Shown: one piece after another, positions 44,273 to 55,362 of the stretch
How the letters are laid out: every line of letters begins with the position of its first letter
How positions within the stretch are numbered: the first letter of the stretch is position 1
Assembly (NCBI RefSeq): GCF_000744225.1
Contig: NZ_JQLN01000004.1
Location: forward strand, 186,001-250,000
Direction of reading: 5' to 3'
Source of the DNA: Kitasatospora mediocidica KCTC 9733
GTDB lineage: Bacteria > Actinomycetota > Actinomycetes > Streptomycetales > Streptomycetaceae
Length of the DNA: 64,000 bases
Made by a program: the position numbers and the translations under genes
The notes under the pieces: model-generated
Told to the model about the DNA's origin: nothing
Databases searched by the model: none
What the model saw: the letters and a program-made list of their open reading frames with translations, nothing else

Positions 44273-45498
44273 GCGCGCGGGTGCGGCTGCCCCGGCTGCC
44301 GTCGTGGGTACTGCGCCCGCCGCTGACCATCCGCGCGCGCCTCACCCTCACCTACGCGGCCCTGTTCACGGTCGGCGGCAGCGCGCTGGTCGCCGCCATG
44401 ACCACGGCGTTCTACCACGCCATCTTCAAGCCGCTGCCGCCCGGCGCGATCCCCGGCCGACTCGATCCCGACCATGACCACATCGTCGGCCTCAGCGACC
44501 AGATCCGCGACGCCGCCGTCTCGCACCTGCTCCGCGACGCCCTGCTGCTGCTCCTGGTGGTGGTCGCGGTGTCGGCGCTGCTGGGCTGGTGGATCGCCGG
44601 CCGGATGCTGCGCCCGATCAAGGCGATCACGGCGGCGGCCCGCCGTGCCAGCGGCACCACCCTGCACGAGCGCCTCAACCTGCCCGGGCCGCCCGACGAG
44701 CTCAAGGAGCTCGGCGACACCTTCGACGAGATGCTGCAACGGCTGGACGCGGCCTTCGCCACCCAGCGGCGGTTCGTCGCCAACGCCAGCCACGAACTGC
44801 GCACCCCCCTGGCGGTGAGCCGGGCGGCCGTCGAGGTGACCCTCGCCAAGCCCGCCGCCACCCAGGCCCAGTGGCGCGCGATGGCGCAGGACGTCGCCGA
44901 CTCCACCGCGCAGGCGCAGCGGCTGATCGACGCGCTCCTGGTGCTGGCCCGCTCCGAGCAGCGCGTCACCGAGTTCGAGGACGACGACCTGGCGGACGTC
45001 ACGGCGGAGGCGCTGGACCACGTCGCCGCCCGCAGCCGGGCGCGCGGCCTGCGGCTGGAGTGCGAGCTGGGCGCCGCCCCGCTGCGCGGCAACGTGGCGC
45101 TGCTGGGCATCGCGGTGACCAACCTGCTGGAGAACGCGGTGAAGTACAACCGCTCCGGCGGCCTGCTCGCGGTGGTCACCCGCGAGACGCGGGCGCCCGA
45201 CGGCTCACCCTGGGTGGAGTTGATCGTGACCAACGACGGTCCGGCGGTGGACCCCACCCAGTTGGACGAGCTGTTCGAGCCCTTCCATCGCGGGCGGCAC
45301 ACCCGGCGCAGTGGTACGGACCCGTCAGGCGAGGACGCTTCTTCCGAGCGGCCCGACGGTGCCGGCCTGGGCCTGTCGATCGTCCGCGCGGTCGCGGTGG
45401 CCCACGGCGGTATGGTCGCAGCGGCGGCACGACCGGCGGGCGGGCTGACGGTCGCGCTGCGGCTGCCGCTGCGGAGCGCTTCGTCTACAGGCATGTAG
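44269..45498 (+). CDS. Sensor histidine kinase
   Basis: Membrane kinase of 409 aa. Two helices (about 25-45 and 87-105) flank a short extracellular loop of about 40 residues, so the signal is probably small or sensed in the membrane. A HAMP domain follows, then the DHp His in VANASHELRTPLAV (near residue 180), the N box LLENAVKYN and the G box GAGLGLSIVRAVA. It partners the regulator with which it overlaps. The stop codon lies in an 18-bp dyad. Confidence 0.87.
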   Translation: MSARVRLPRLPSWVLRPPLTIRARLTLTYAALFTVGGSALVAAMTTAFYHAIFKPLPPGAIPGRLDPDHDHIVGLSDQIRDAAVSHLLRDALLLLLVVVAVSALLGWWIAGRMLRPIKAITAAARRASGTTLHERLNLPGPPDELKELGDTFDEMLQRLDAAFATQRRFVANASHELRTPLAVSRAAVEVTLAKPAATQAQWRAMAQDVADSTAQAQRLIDALLVLARSEQRVTEFEDDDLADVTAEALDHVAARSRARGLRLECELGAAPLRGNVALLGIAVTNLLENAVKYNRSGGLLAVVTRETRAPDGSPWVELIVTNDGPAVDPTQLDELFEPFHRGRHTRRSGTDPSGEDASSERPDGAGLGLSIVRAVAVAHGGMVAAAARPAGGLTVALRLPLRSASSTGM

Positions 45499-45500
45499 AC
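45483..45500. promoter_or_regulatory. Perfect 18-bp dyad between kinase and COG4705 genes
   Basis: GTCTACA-GGCA-TGTAGAC includes the kinase stop codon and ends 33 bases before the next start. It could be an operator or a weak hairpin. Confidence 0.4.
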
Positions 45501-45532
45501 ACTCCGGGTCGAACTGTGCCATTCTGCCTCAC

Positions 45533-46318
45533 ATGACGACAGCTCAACTCCAGCCCAACAGTCCCGCTGCCCCCGTCAGGCAGGCGATGAGCAAGGTGCC
45601 GGAGGTGACGGCACTGTTCTGGATCATCAAGGTGCTGACCACCGGGATGGGCGAGACCGCCTCCGACTTCCTGGCACACGTGCTGGACCCGATGATCGCG
45701 GTAGCGCTCGGCGGGGTGGGACTGGTGGTCTGCCTGGCGGTGCAGCTCAGCGTCCGCCGCTATGTGGCCTGGATTTACTGGACCACCGTCGTCATGGTCA
45801 GCGTGTTCGGCACGATGGCCGCCGACGTGCTGCACGTCGGCCTGGGCGTGCCGTACCTGGTGTCCTCCCCCTTCTTCCTGCTCGCCCTCGCCGCGGTCTT
45901 CGGCGGCTGGTACGCGAGCGAGCGCACCCTCTCCATCCACAGCATCCACACCCGCCGGCGCGAGCTGTTCTACTGGGCCACCGTGCTGGCCACCTTCGCC
46001 CTGGGCACCGCCGTCGGCGACCTCACCGCGACCACCTTCGGCCTGGGCTACCTGGCGTCGGGCGTGATGTTCGCCGTGCTGATCGCGCTCCCGGCGCTCG
46101 GCCACGCGCGGCTGGGGCTCGGCGCGATCCCCGCCTTCTGGTGCGCGTACGTGCTGACCCGGCCGCTCGGCGCGTCCTTCGCGGACTGGATGGCCGTCAG
46201 CCACCAGCGCGGCGGCCTCAACCTCGGGCTCGGGCCCACCACGGCGGGCTGGAGCCTGGCGATCCTCGTCCTGGTCGGGTACCTGGCGGCGACCCGCCGG
46301 GACGTCGCCGCTCGCTGA
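45533..46318 (+). CDS. COG4705-type polytopic membrane protein
   Basis: A 261-aa protein with seven or eight helices, matching the COG4705 group of uncharacterised membrane proteins. The motif G-x(4-5)-D recurs three times at the start of helices (LTTGMGETASDF, ALGTAVGDLTA, PLGASFADWMA), suggesting an internal triplication. It follows the kinase gene by 34 bases and may belong to the same operon. In related genomes such genes often sit beside two-component systems, but the role is unknown. The ribosome-binding site is weak. Confidence 0.75.
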   Translation: MTTAQLQPNSPAAPVRQAMSKVPEVTALFWIIKVLTTGMGETASDFLAHVLDPMIAVALGGVGLVVCLAVQLSVRRYVAWIYWTTVVMVSVFGTMAADVLHVGLGVPYLVSSPFFLLALAAVFGGWYASERTLSIHSIHTRRRELFYWATVLATFALGTAVGDLTATTFGLGYLASGVMFAVLIALPALGHARLGLGAIPAFWCAYVLTRPLGASFADWMAVSHQRGGLNLGLGPTTAGWSLAILVLVGYLAATRRDVAAR

Positions 46319-46412
46319 ACCCTCCGTCGAACGGTCGGGCCGTCGGGTGCGTGGTCGCGCCCGGCGGCCCGTCGGCGTCCACGGGCGTACCGTCGGGCGC
46401 AGGAGGACCGAG

Positions 46413-48068
46413 ATGACCGCCGACAGCAGAGCGCCGCAGCGCGGCTACGCCGACGTCAACGGGCTGCGGATCTACCACGAGATCCATGGCACCGGCCGTC
46501 CGCTGGTGCTGCTGCACGGCGGGATGCTCACCGTCGAGCTGGCCTTCGGCCCGCTGCTGGCCCCGCTCGCCGAGCGGCACCAGGTGATCGCCGTCGAGCT
46601 CCAGGGCCACGGCCGCACCGCCGACACCGCTCGGGAGATGACCCTCGGCGCCCTGGCGGCCGACGTGGCCGCGCTGCTCAGGCACCTGAACGTCGACCGG
46701 GCCGACTTCCTGGGCTACAGCCTCGGCGGCCTGGTCGCCCTGGAGCTCGCGGTGACCCGCCCCGAGCTGGTGTCCCACCTCGTCCTGGCCTCGGCGCCCT
46801 ACCGCCCCGACGGCTTCCACGACCTGCCCCCCGGCTCGGACCGGCTGCCGTCCGAGGCCGACCGCCGCGCCTGGGAGGCCGCGTACCGCGAGGTCGCCCC
46901 GGACCCGGACCACTTCGCCGCGCTGCTCGCCCGCGTCACGGCGATGGTCGCGGCGTTCGAGGGGCGGACCGCCGACGAGCTGCGGTCGCTGCGCGCGCCC
47001 ACCCTGCTGGTGCTCGGTGACCACGACTTCGTCCGCCTCGCCCACGCCGCCGAGATGCTCGACCTGATCCCCGACGCCCAGCTCGCCGTGCTGCCCGGCA
47101 CCACCCATACGGATGTCACCCGGCGGCCCGAGCAGCTGCTCGCGCTCGTCCTGCCGTTCCTGGCACCGGCGGCCCCGCGATCGCGCCCGGTACAAGAACC
47201 GGCCGAGCACTCCATCGGCGCGGCGCTCACTGCCTACCTCCAGGTCCGGCTGGCCGAGCTCCTCACGCTCGACGCCGCCGTACGCCGCGACGAGCCCGAC
47301 GCCGTGCACCAGATGCGGATCACCGTGCGACGGCTGCGCAGCGCCCTGACGGCCCACCGCCGCATGCTGCACCGCGAGCGGACCGACCCGCTCGGCGCGG
47401 AGCTGCGCCTGCTGGGCAAGATCCTCGGACGGGCCCGCGACGCCGAGGTGCTGGGCGAACGGCTCACCGCCCAGGCCGCCGCCCTGCCGGCCGCCGCCCG
47501 CCCCGAGGAGCTGGCCGAGCGGATCCGGGCCCGCTTCGAACGCCGCTACACCACCGCCCACCGCGCCGCCCTGCGCACCCTCGACAGCCCGCGCTACCGG
47601 GCCCTGCTGGACGCCCTGGCGCAGACCGCCGCCCAGCCACCGCTGCGCCAACGCGCCTCCCACGGCCGCGGCGAAGCCCGGCGGGTACTGCGCCGCGAAC
47701 GCCGCCGCACCGGCCGCCGCACCCGCGCCGCCTTCGGCACACCCCCCGGCCCGGACCGCGACGCCGCCCTGCACCAGGCCCGCAAGGCGGCCAAGCGGGC
47801 CCGCTACACCGCCGAGAGCATCCTCCCGCTCACCGGCCCGGCCGGCTCCCGGTACGTCCTGCGCATGAAGGAGCTGCAACAGGCCCTCGGCCGCCACCAG
47901 GACGGCGTGGTCGCCGAGCAGGCCGTCCTGACCCTCCTCACCGACGCCCGCGCCCACGGCCAGGACACCTTCGGCTACGGCCTGCTCTACGCCGCCCAGC
48001 GCCAGGACGCCGAAGCCGACCTCGCCGCCGCCGAACACGCCTGGCACCAGGCCTCCGACGGCGGCTGA
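46413..48068 (+). CDS. Alpha/beta-hydrolase fused to a CHAD domain
   Basis: A 551-aa fusion. Residues 1-260 form an alpha/beta-hydrolase with an oxyanion motif LLHGG, nucleophile GYSLGG (near 104), acid in GDHDF (near 203) and His in GTTHTD (near 231). Residues about 270-540 form a CHAD domain, an all-helical fold with conserved His and many Arg and Lys (VHQMRITVRRLRSAL, LHQARKAAKRARYTAE) that binds polyphosphate. The fusion suggests polyphosphate-controlled or granule-localised hydrolysis, which is inference. AGGAGG precedes ATG 46413. No stop or frameshift separates the halves. Confidence 0.82.
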   Translation: MTADSRAPQRGYADVNGLRIYHEIHGTGRPLVLLHGGMLTVELAFGPLLAPLAERHQVIAVELQGHGRTADTAREMTLGALAADVAALLRHLNVDRADFLGYSLGGLVALELAVTRPELVSHLVLASAPYRPDGFHDLPPGSDRLPSEADRRAWEAAYREVAPDPDHFAALLARVTAMVAAFEGRTADELRSLRAPTLLVLGDHDFVRLAHAAEMLDLIPDAQLAVLPGTTHTDVTRRPEQLLALVLPFLAPAAPRSRPVQEPAEHSIGAALTAYLQVRLAELLTLDAAVRRDEPDAVHQMRITVRRLRSALTAHRRMLHRERTDPLGAELRLLGKILGRARDAEVLGERLTAQAAALPAAARPEELAERIRARFERRYTTAHRAALRTLDSPRYRALLDALAQTAAQPPLRQRASHGRGEARRVLRRERRRTGRRTRAAFGTPPGPDRDAALHQARKAAKRARYTAESILPLTGPAGSRYVLRMKELQQALGRHQDGVVAEQAVLTLLTDARAHGQDTFGYGLLYAAQRQDAEADLAAAEHAWHQASDGG

Positions 48069-48101
48069 GGCCACCGGCCGGGGCTCTGCCATGGTGCTCC
48101 G

Positions 48102-48527
48102 GTGCCGATACGCAGATCTCCCCTCCGCACTCTCCCGGCGGCCCTCGTCCTGACCGCAACCGCAGCCCTCACCGGTTGCAGCGCGTCAACGCCCGCCTCC
48201 CACCCCACGCCCACGGACCCTGCGTCCGCGACGGCTCTGCCGCCGGTATCGGCCTCCGACACCTCGCCCGACGCGGTCGCGGCGGCGAACGCGCAGCTGT
48301 CCGCAGAGATCCTCACGACGCCGACCGGCGGCCGGGCCTTCTCCGGCATCGACGCGCACACCGGGGTACTGACGCTCGACGACTTCATCAACGAGTTCTG
48401 GTCGGCGAACCCGCCGAGCCTGCGGATCAAGGAGACCGGCCTGGCCGAGACGCGTGGCTTCGTCACCGCGGACCGGTCCGCCGCTCAGGACCTGCTCAAG
48501 CGCCAGGTCGACGCCCTCGGCCACTGA
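48102..48527 (+). CDS. Putative lipoprotein
   Basis: A 141-aa exported protein with the lipobox LTGC near residue 25 and a Thr/Pro/Ser linker. The mature end (TLDDFINEFWSANPPSLRIKET) is amphipathic, with no recognised domain. GTG 48102 has only a weak ribosome-binding site, so a different start is possible. The last 18 bases lie in a terminator hairpin. Confidence 0.6.
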   Translation: MPIRRSPLRTLPAALVLTATAALTGCSASTPASHPTPTDPASATALPPVSASDTSPDAVAAANAQLSAEILTTPTGGRAFSGIDAHTGVLTLDDFINEFWSANPPSLRIKETGLAETRGFVTADRSAAQDLLKRQVDALGH

Positions 48528-48542
48528 GCCGAGGGCGTCGAC
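48507..48542. terminator. Terminator hairpin overlapping a stop codon
   Basis: A 15-bp stem (48507-48521 with 48528-48542) has its six-base loop CACTGA, which contains the stop codon of the lipoprotein gene. It also serves the convergent gene ending at 48554. Confidence 0.85.
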
Positions 48543-48553
48543 GGGTCCGGGCG

Positions 48554-50329
48554 TCAGGCCCAGAGCTTCTCGTCCAGCGATCCGTCGCTGCCGACCGCGA
48601 ACAGGTCGATCACGTTGGGGCCCCGGGAGATCGCCGTCGTGTTGGACGCCAGCGAGCCGCCCTGGGACGACCAGGCTCCCCAACTTCCGCTGTTGTAGAG
48701 GCAGTTCCAGATCGCGCCGTCCTTGCCCCGGACGTAGACCTCGATCTCGCCGGCGTTCGGCCGCCAGAGGGAGGCCGCCGGCGCGCTACCGGGGGCGATG
48801 CCGACGGGCAGTGCCGGGAGGTCCGGCGACCAGCTGCTCCAGCCGGTGGCCGGGGTCCAGGACTTGTGCCAGATGTTGTTGTTGGTGCCGAGGCCGAACA
48901 GGTCGATGTGGCCGTTGTCGGGCGAGGTCGCCACCGGATCGGAGATGATCTTCGCGCCGAGACTCTCCCACTTGCTCCAGCCGTTGCTGTAGCTCAGGTG
49001 CCAGATCGCGTTGTCCTTGCCCCGGACGAACAGGTCGAGCCGGCCGGTGCCCCAGGACGTCACGGTCGGCGTGGCGCCGGACGCCACCCCGGGCGGCGGG
49101 GCGGCGAAGTCGGTGTTCCAACTCCCCCAGCCACCGGTGCTGCTCCACGAGCGATGCCGGATGTTGCCGTCCGTTCCCACGCCGAACAGGTCGAGCCGGG
49201 TCGGGTCCCAGGCCACCGCGGCGGCGTTGGAGACGAAGCTGCCGCCCATCGACTCCCAGGGGTACCAGCCCGCCCCGCTGGTGTCGTACGGCTGGTGCCA
49301 GATCGCCCCGTCCTTGCCCCGGACGAACAGGTCCAGGCGCCTGGGACCCCACGAGGCCACCACCGGGGAGGCCCCGACGGCCACGCCCGGCGTCGGCGCG
49401 GCGTGCTGCTGCCAGTTCGACCAGGCACCCGAACCCATGCTGCAGCCACCGGAGTTGTTGCTCCACAGTGGCTGCATCGCGAAGGTGTTGCCGGAGAGGT
49501 TGGTGTTGCCGATGTTGACCCAGGCGCACTTGTCCCCGATCTCCGCGGCGGTGCTGTCGCGCCAGGCGTTGACCAGGGGGTCCGTGACGGTCTCGGCCAG
49601 TTCGTGACCCGCGACGATGCTCACGCCGTCCAGGGTGCCGGCGGAGCCGTTGGCACTGCCCCCGCCGCAGGAACCGGCCACGTCCGGCATGTACGGCAGG
49701 TCGGTGTAGGTGATGCTGGGCAGCGCCGCGACCGCGCCGTGGTAGCCGCAGTAGCTGCTGCCGAAGCCCGCCGTCGAGTGACCGGTCGGAGTCGCCACGA
49801 CGATCTGGGTGTTCAGCGAGCTGGTGGCGCCGAAGTGCTGCGCGGCGCTGACGGCCTCGGCCTGGATCTGCGCGTCGGTCGGCACCGCGGGCACCGAAGC
49901 CGGGTCCGACCAGGTGCCGGCCAGCACCGCCGGGGAGGTGCCGGCGCCGTACTGCTGGACGGTCGCCAGCCAGGGCGAGGCGCCGACCGAGGCGTAGAAC
50001 CGGTTGAGGTAGGGCGCCACGCCCGCCGGGTCGGAGGTCCAGCCCCAGTAGTCGACGTAGATCCGGGGCGCGGTCTGCACCGGGCCGCCGCCGTCGACCA
50101 ACGGTCCGCCGGCGGTCGCGGTGGGTTCCACCACGGCCGCCTCGCGCGCCTGGCGCGGGGCCAGCAGGTGGACGCGGGCGCCGGTCTGGGCGGGCGCCAC
50201 CGAGGCGGCGGGCGGCGCCGCGGGCACCCCGGAGGCCGTGGCCGCCGCAGCGGCCGACGGCGCCAGGCCGAGGGCCGGCAGGGCCGCCGCGAGCAGCACC
50301 GTAAGCACCGTCGATGTTCTTGCTGTCAC
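48554..50329 (-). CDS. Secreted HExxE-motif protein with lectin-like propeller
   Basis: Exported protein of 591 aa. A signal peptide (about 1-29) precedes a core domain with GHELAETVTDPLVNAW near residue 238 and a later CAW and SGGCSMG. This matches the core of the protein at 20022-21944, so they are paralogs, and also resembles the plant EXORDIUM family. The C-terminal 290 residues consist of repeats of about 48 residues with RLDLFVRGKDGAIWH and GxWxxWESLG, typical of PLL-like fucose-binding propellers. It may attach to glycans while the core acts or binds. Catalysis is unproven. GTG start at 50329 has a weak site. Confidence 0.68.
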   Translation of the reverse strand: MTARTSTVLTVLLAAALPALGLAPSAAAAATASGVPAAPPAASVAPAQTGARVHLLAPRQAREAAVVEPTATAGGPLVDGGGPVQTAPRIYVDYWGWTSDPAGVAPYLNRFYASVGASPWLATVQQYGAGTSPAVLAGTWSDPASVPAVPTDAQIQAEAVSAAQHFGATSSLNTQIVVATPTGHSTAGFGSSYCGYHGAVAALPSITYTDLPYMPDVAGSCGGGSANGSAGTLDGVSIVAGHELAETVTDPLVNAWRDSTAAEIGDKCAWVNIGNTNLSGNTFAMQPLWSNNSGGCSMGSGAWSNWQQHAAPTPGVAVGASPVVASWGPRRLDLFVRGKDGAIWHQPYDTSGAGWYPWESMGGSFVSNAAAVAWDPTRLDLFGVGTDGNIRHRSWSSTGGWGSWNTDFAAPPPGVASGATPTVTSWGTGRLDLFVRGKDNAIWHLSYSNGWSKWESLGAKIISDPVATSPDNGHIDLFGLGTNNNIWHKSWTPATGWSSWSPDLPALPVGIAPGSAPAASLWRPNAGEIEVYVRGKDGAIWNCLYNSGSWGAWSSQGGSLASNTTAISRGPNVIDLFAVGSDGSLDEKLWA

Positions 50330-50486
50330 TGGTCGTTCACCATTCTTGCCACTGCCGAGGACAGCGGCCGGGTCGGATGAGCCGGAGATCCCGAGGGAAG
50401 CCGGGACCGCTTCGGTGGCTGAACTTGGTTGCTGCCAGCGAAAAGTGATCCCGCATGACCACTACGGCCGCACCCGCCCGGCGGGT

Positions 50487-51137
50487 TCAGATGACGCCGG
50501 TGCGCAGGGCGTAGACGACGGCGTGGGTGCGATTGCGGAGGTTGAGCCGCGTCACCACGTCATGCACGATGCTCTTCACGGTTCGTTCCGAGTAACTGAG
50601 CTTCGCCGCTATATGTTTGGTACTCAGGCCCTCGGCCAGTAAACGCAGTACCTCGACCTCCCGGTCGGACAGACCGGCGATGTTAAGGCCGTGCGGCACC
50701 AGGGCATTGTCCCGGATCGCCTTGATATGGGCGATCAGGGACTGCTGCACCCCTGACGGGCTTTCATGGCCCTCGCCGCCCGCCGCCTCCAGGACGGCCC
50801 GCTTGATCTCCTCGAACCCGCTCTCCTGGCGATGCAGGAAGCTCACCAGTCCGAGGTCGATCGCGCGCAGCACGTGGTGGTCGGGAAACTCGTGCGCGAC
50901 CAGCACCATCGGCAGCGTGCTGTCCGGCGTTTCGTGCTGCACACGTTCCACCCGGGACAGGGTGTCGCCGGTGACCTCCGTCGCCAATACCAGCAGAACG
51001 TCGGCCGGATGACGCCAGGTCCAATAGCTCGCGGTGACGTCCTTGCACATGGACAACCACGAAACAGCGCCCTCGCCGGTTACCGGGTCATTGGCGAGTA
51101 CCGCCACGGTGACGGGCTTCGCACTCTTACCGGGCAT
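50487..51137 (-). CDS. LuxR-type regulator of the NRPS cluster
   Basis: A 216-aa NarL-like protein with an N-terminal receiver-like domain and a C-terminal LuxR helix-turn-helix (about 150-210: LSDREVEVLRLLAEGLSTKHIAAKL then SERTVKSIVHDV). The position of the phospho-Asp is occupied by a hydrophobic stretch (ADVLLVLATEVT), so it is probably not controlled by a kinase. Codon 166 is TTA (50640-50642), so its translation should depend on bldA. It is divergent from the NRPS genes and is the obvious pathway activator. Confidence 0.8.
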   Translation of the reverse strand: MPGKSAKPVTVAVLANDPVTGEGAVSWLSMCKDVTASYWTWRHPADVLLVLATEVTGDTLSRVERVQHETPDSTLPMVLVAHEFPDHHVLRAIDLGLVSFLHRQESGFEEIKRAVLEAAGGEGHESPSGVQQSLIAHIKAIRDNALVPHGLNIAGLSDREVEVLRLLAEGLSTKHIAAKLSYSERTVKSIVHDVVTRLNLRNRTHAVVYALRTGVI

Positions 51138-51701
51138 GGTTCAGCACATCCCGGTGCAGCTCGGGGACGTTTCCTAAGTGCATGGCAATTGCTCCTGACG
51201 GCCGGCCGAACCGGCGAAGACCCGGGCGGACCGAAGAAGTCATAGCGATCCCGGGGACGCGAAAAGGCTAGGATGATCATGGAAAATCCGCAAGTGGCCT
51301 GAGGCTCCGGTCGTCCGCCGAGCAGCCGCGCGCCGAGCCGGCCGGACCGGCCGACACAGCGTCAACTCCCCCTGTGCACTGTGCCCGAACTGCCCGCGTG
51401 GCTCAACTCCCCAGCTCACAGCGCATACAGACGGGCACAGCCGGACGGATTCCGGGCGGCGGCAGGCCCGCCGGCTGCTGACGTGGCCGTGAACATCTCC
51501 CCTGTCCGTAGACAATCGATCCCCCCGTTGCCCCTAGGGGCAGCCATCCCCTCCCCAAAGGGTGGGGACGCTTGCGTTCCCTGCGCTGCGCCGTTCATCT
51601 TGGAATCAGCACAGCGCCCAGGAGGTCGGTGAAGGCCTTTGCGCCACACCCGGACCGAGTCGCTTCCACACATACTTCGAATAGAGAGGAAGCCTGCGGC
51701 G
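51138..51701. other. Divergent control region of the NRPS cluster
   Basis: This 564-base gap carries promoters for the regulator and the biosynthetic operon. The two dyads at 51529-51568 are listed separately. On the minus strand TTGCGG (51293-51288) and TAGCCT (51270-51265) are 17 bp apart and could be the regulator promoter. No RNA gene is recognised. Confidence 0.4.
51529..51568. promoter_or_regulatory. Two operator-like dyads before the NRPS operon
   Basis: A perfect 14-bp palindrome TGCCCCTAGGGGCA (51529-51542) is followed by TCCCCA-AAGGG-TGGGGA (51552-51568). Both are G/C-block dyads suited to a LuxR-type dimer, 134-173 bases before the carrier-protein start. Confidence 0.5.
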
Positions 51702-52046
51702 ATGATCACCGATGGGCATTCAGCGGACGACGGCACCGTGCGGCAGTCGCCGGAACCGTCGGTGAACGCGACGCCCGACGACCACCTGGAGCACGCGATC
51801 ACGCGGATCTGGGAAGAGGTTCTGCGCCTGGACGGACTGACCCCCGAAGACAACTTCTTCGAACTGGGCGGCCATTCGCTGACCGCTTCGCAGGTCATTT
51901 CCCGGATGCGCCGGGTCCTCCAGGTCGACGTACCGCTGGCCGTCTTCTTCGCATTCCCCACCATCGCCGAACTCACGGCCTTCGCCCAGCGCCGGGGCGA
52001 GAGCGTGGACGCCGCGGGCGCGGACACCGAGAAGGGTGCCCACTAG
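51702..52046 (+). CDS. Free-standing peptidyl carrier protein
   Basis: Carrier protein of 114 aa. The 4'-phosphopantetheine Ser is in DNFFELGGHSLTASQVI near residue 60, in a normal four-helix carrier domain (about 25-100). The N-terminal 20 residues are Asp/Ser-rich. It is the first gene of the NRPS operon and ends immediately before the first NRPS. As there is a free A domain downstream (61886-63466), this carrier probably holds the first amino acid. The start ATG 51702 follows GAGAGGA. Confidence 0.85.
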   Translation: MITDGHSADDGTVRQSPEPSVNATPDDHLEHAITRIWEEVLRLDGLTPEDNFFELGGHSLTASQVISRMRRVLQVDVPLAVFFAFPTIAELTAFAQRRGESVDAAGADTEKGAH

Positions 52047-52047
52047 C

Positions 52048-55358
<3,311 letters not shown>

Positions 55359-55362
<4 letters not shown>

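Noticed and set aside
51362..51412. Direct repeat TCAACTCCCC, 41 bases apart
   Set aside because: Only two short copies without dyad symmetry; chance in GC-rich DNA cannot be excluded.
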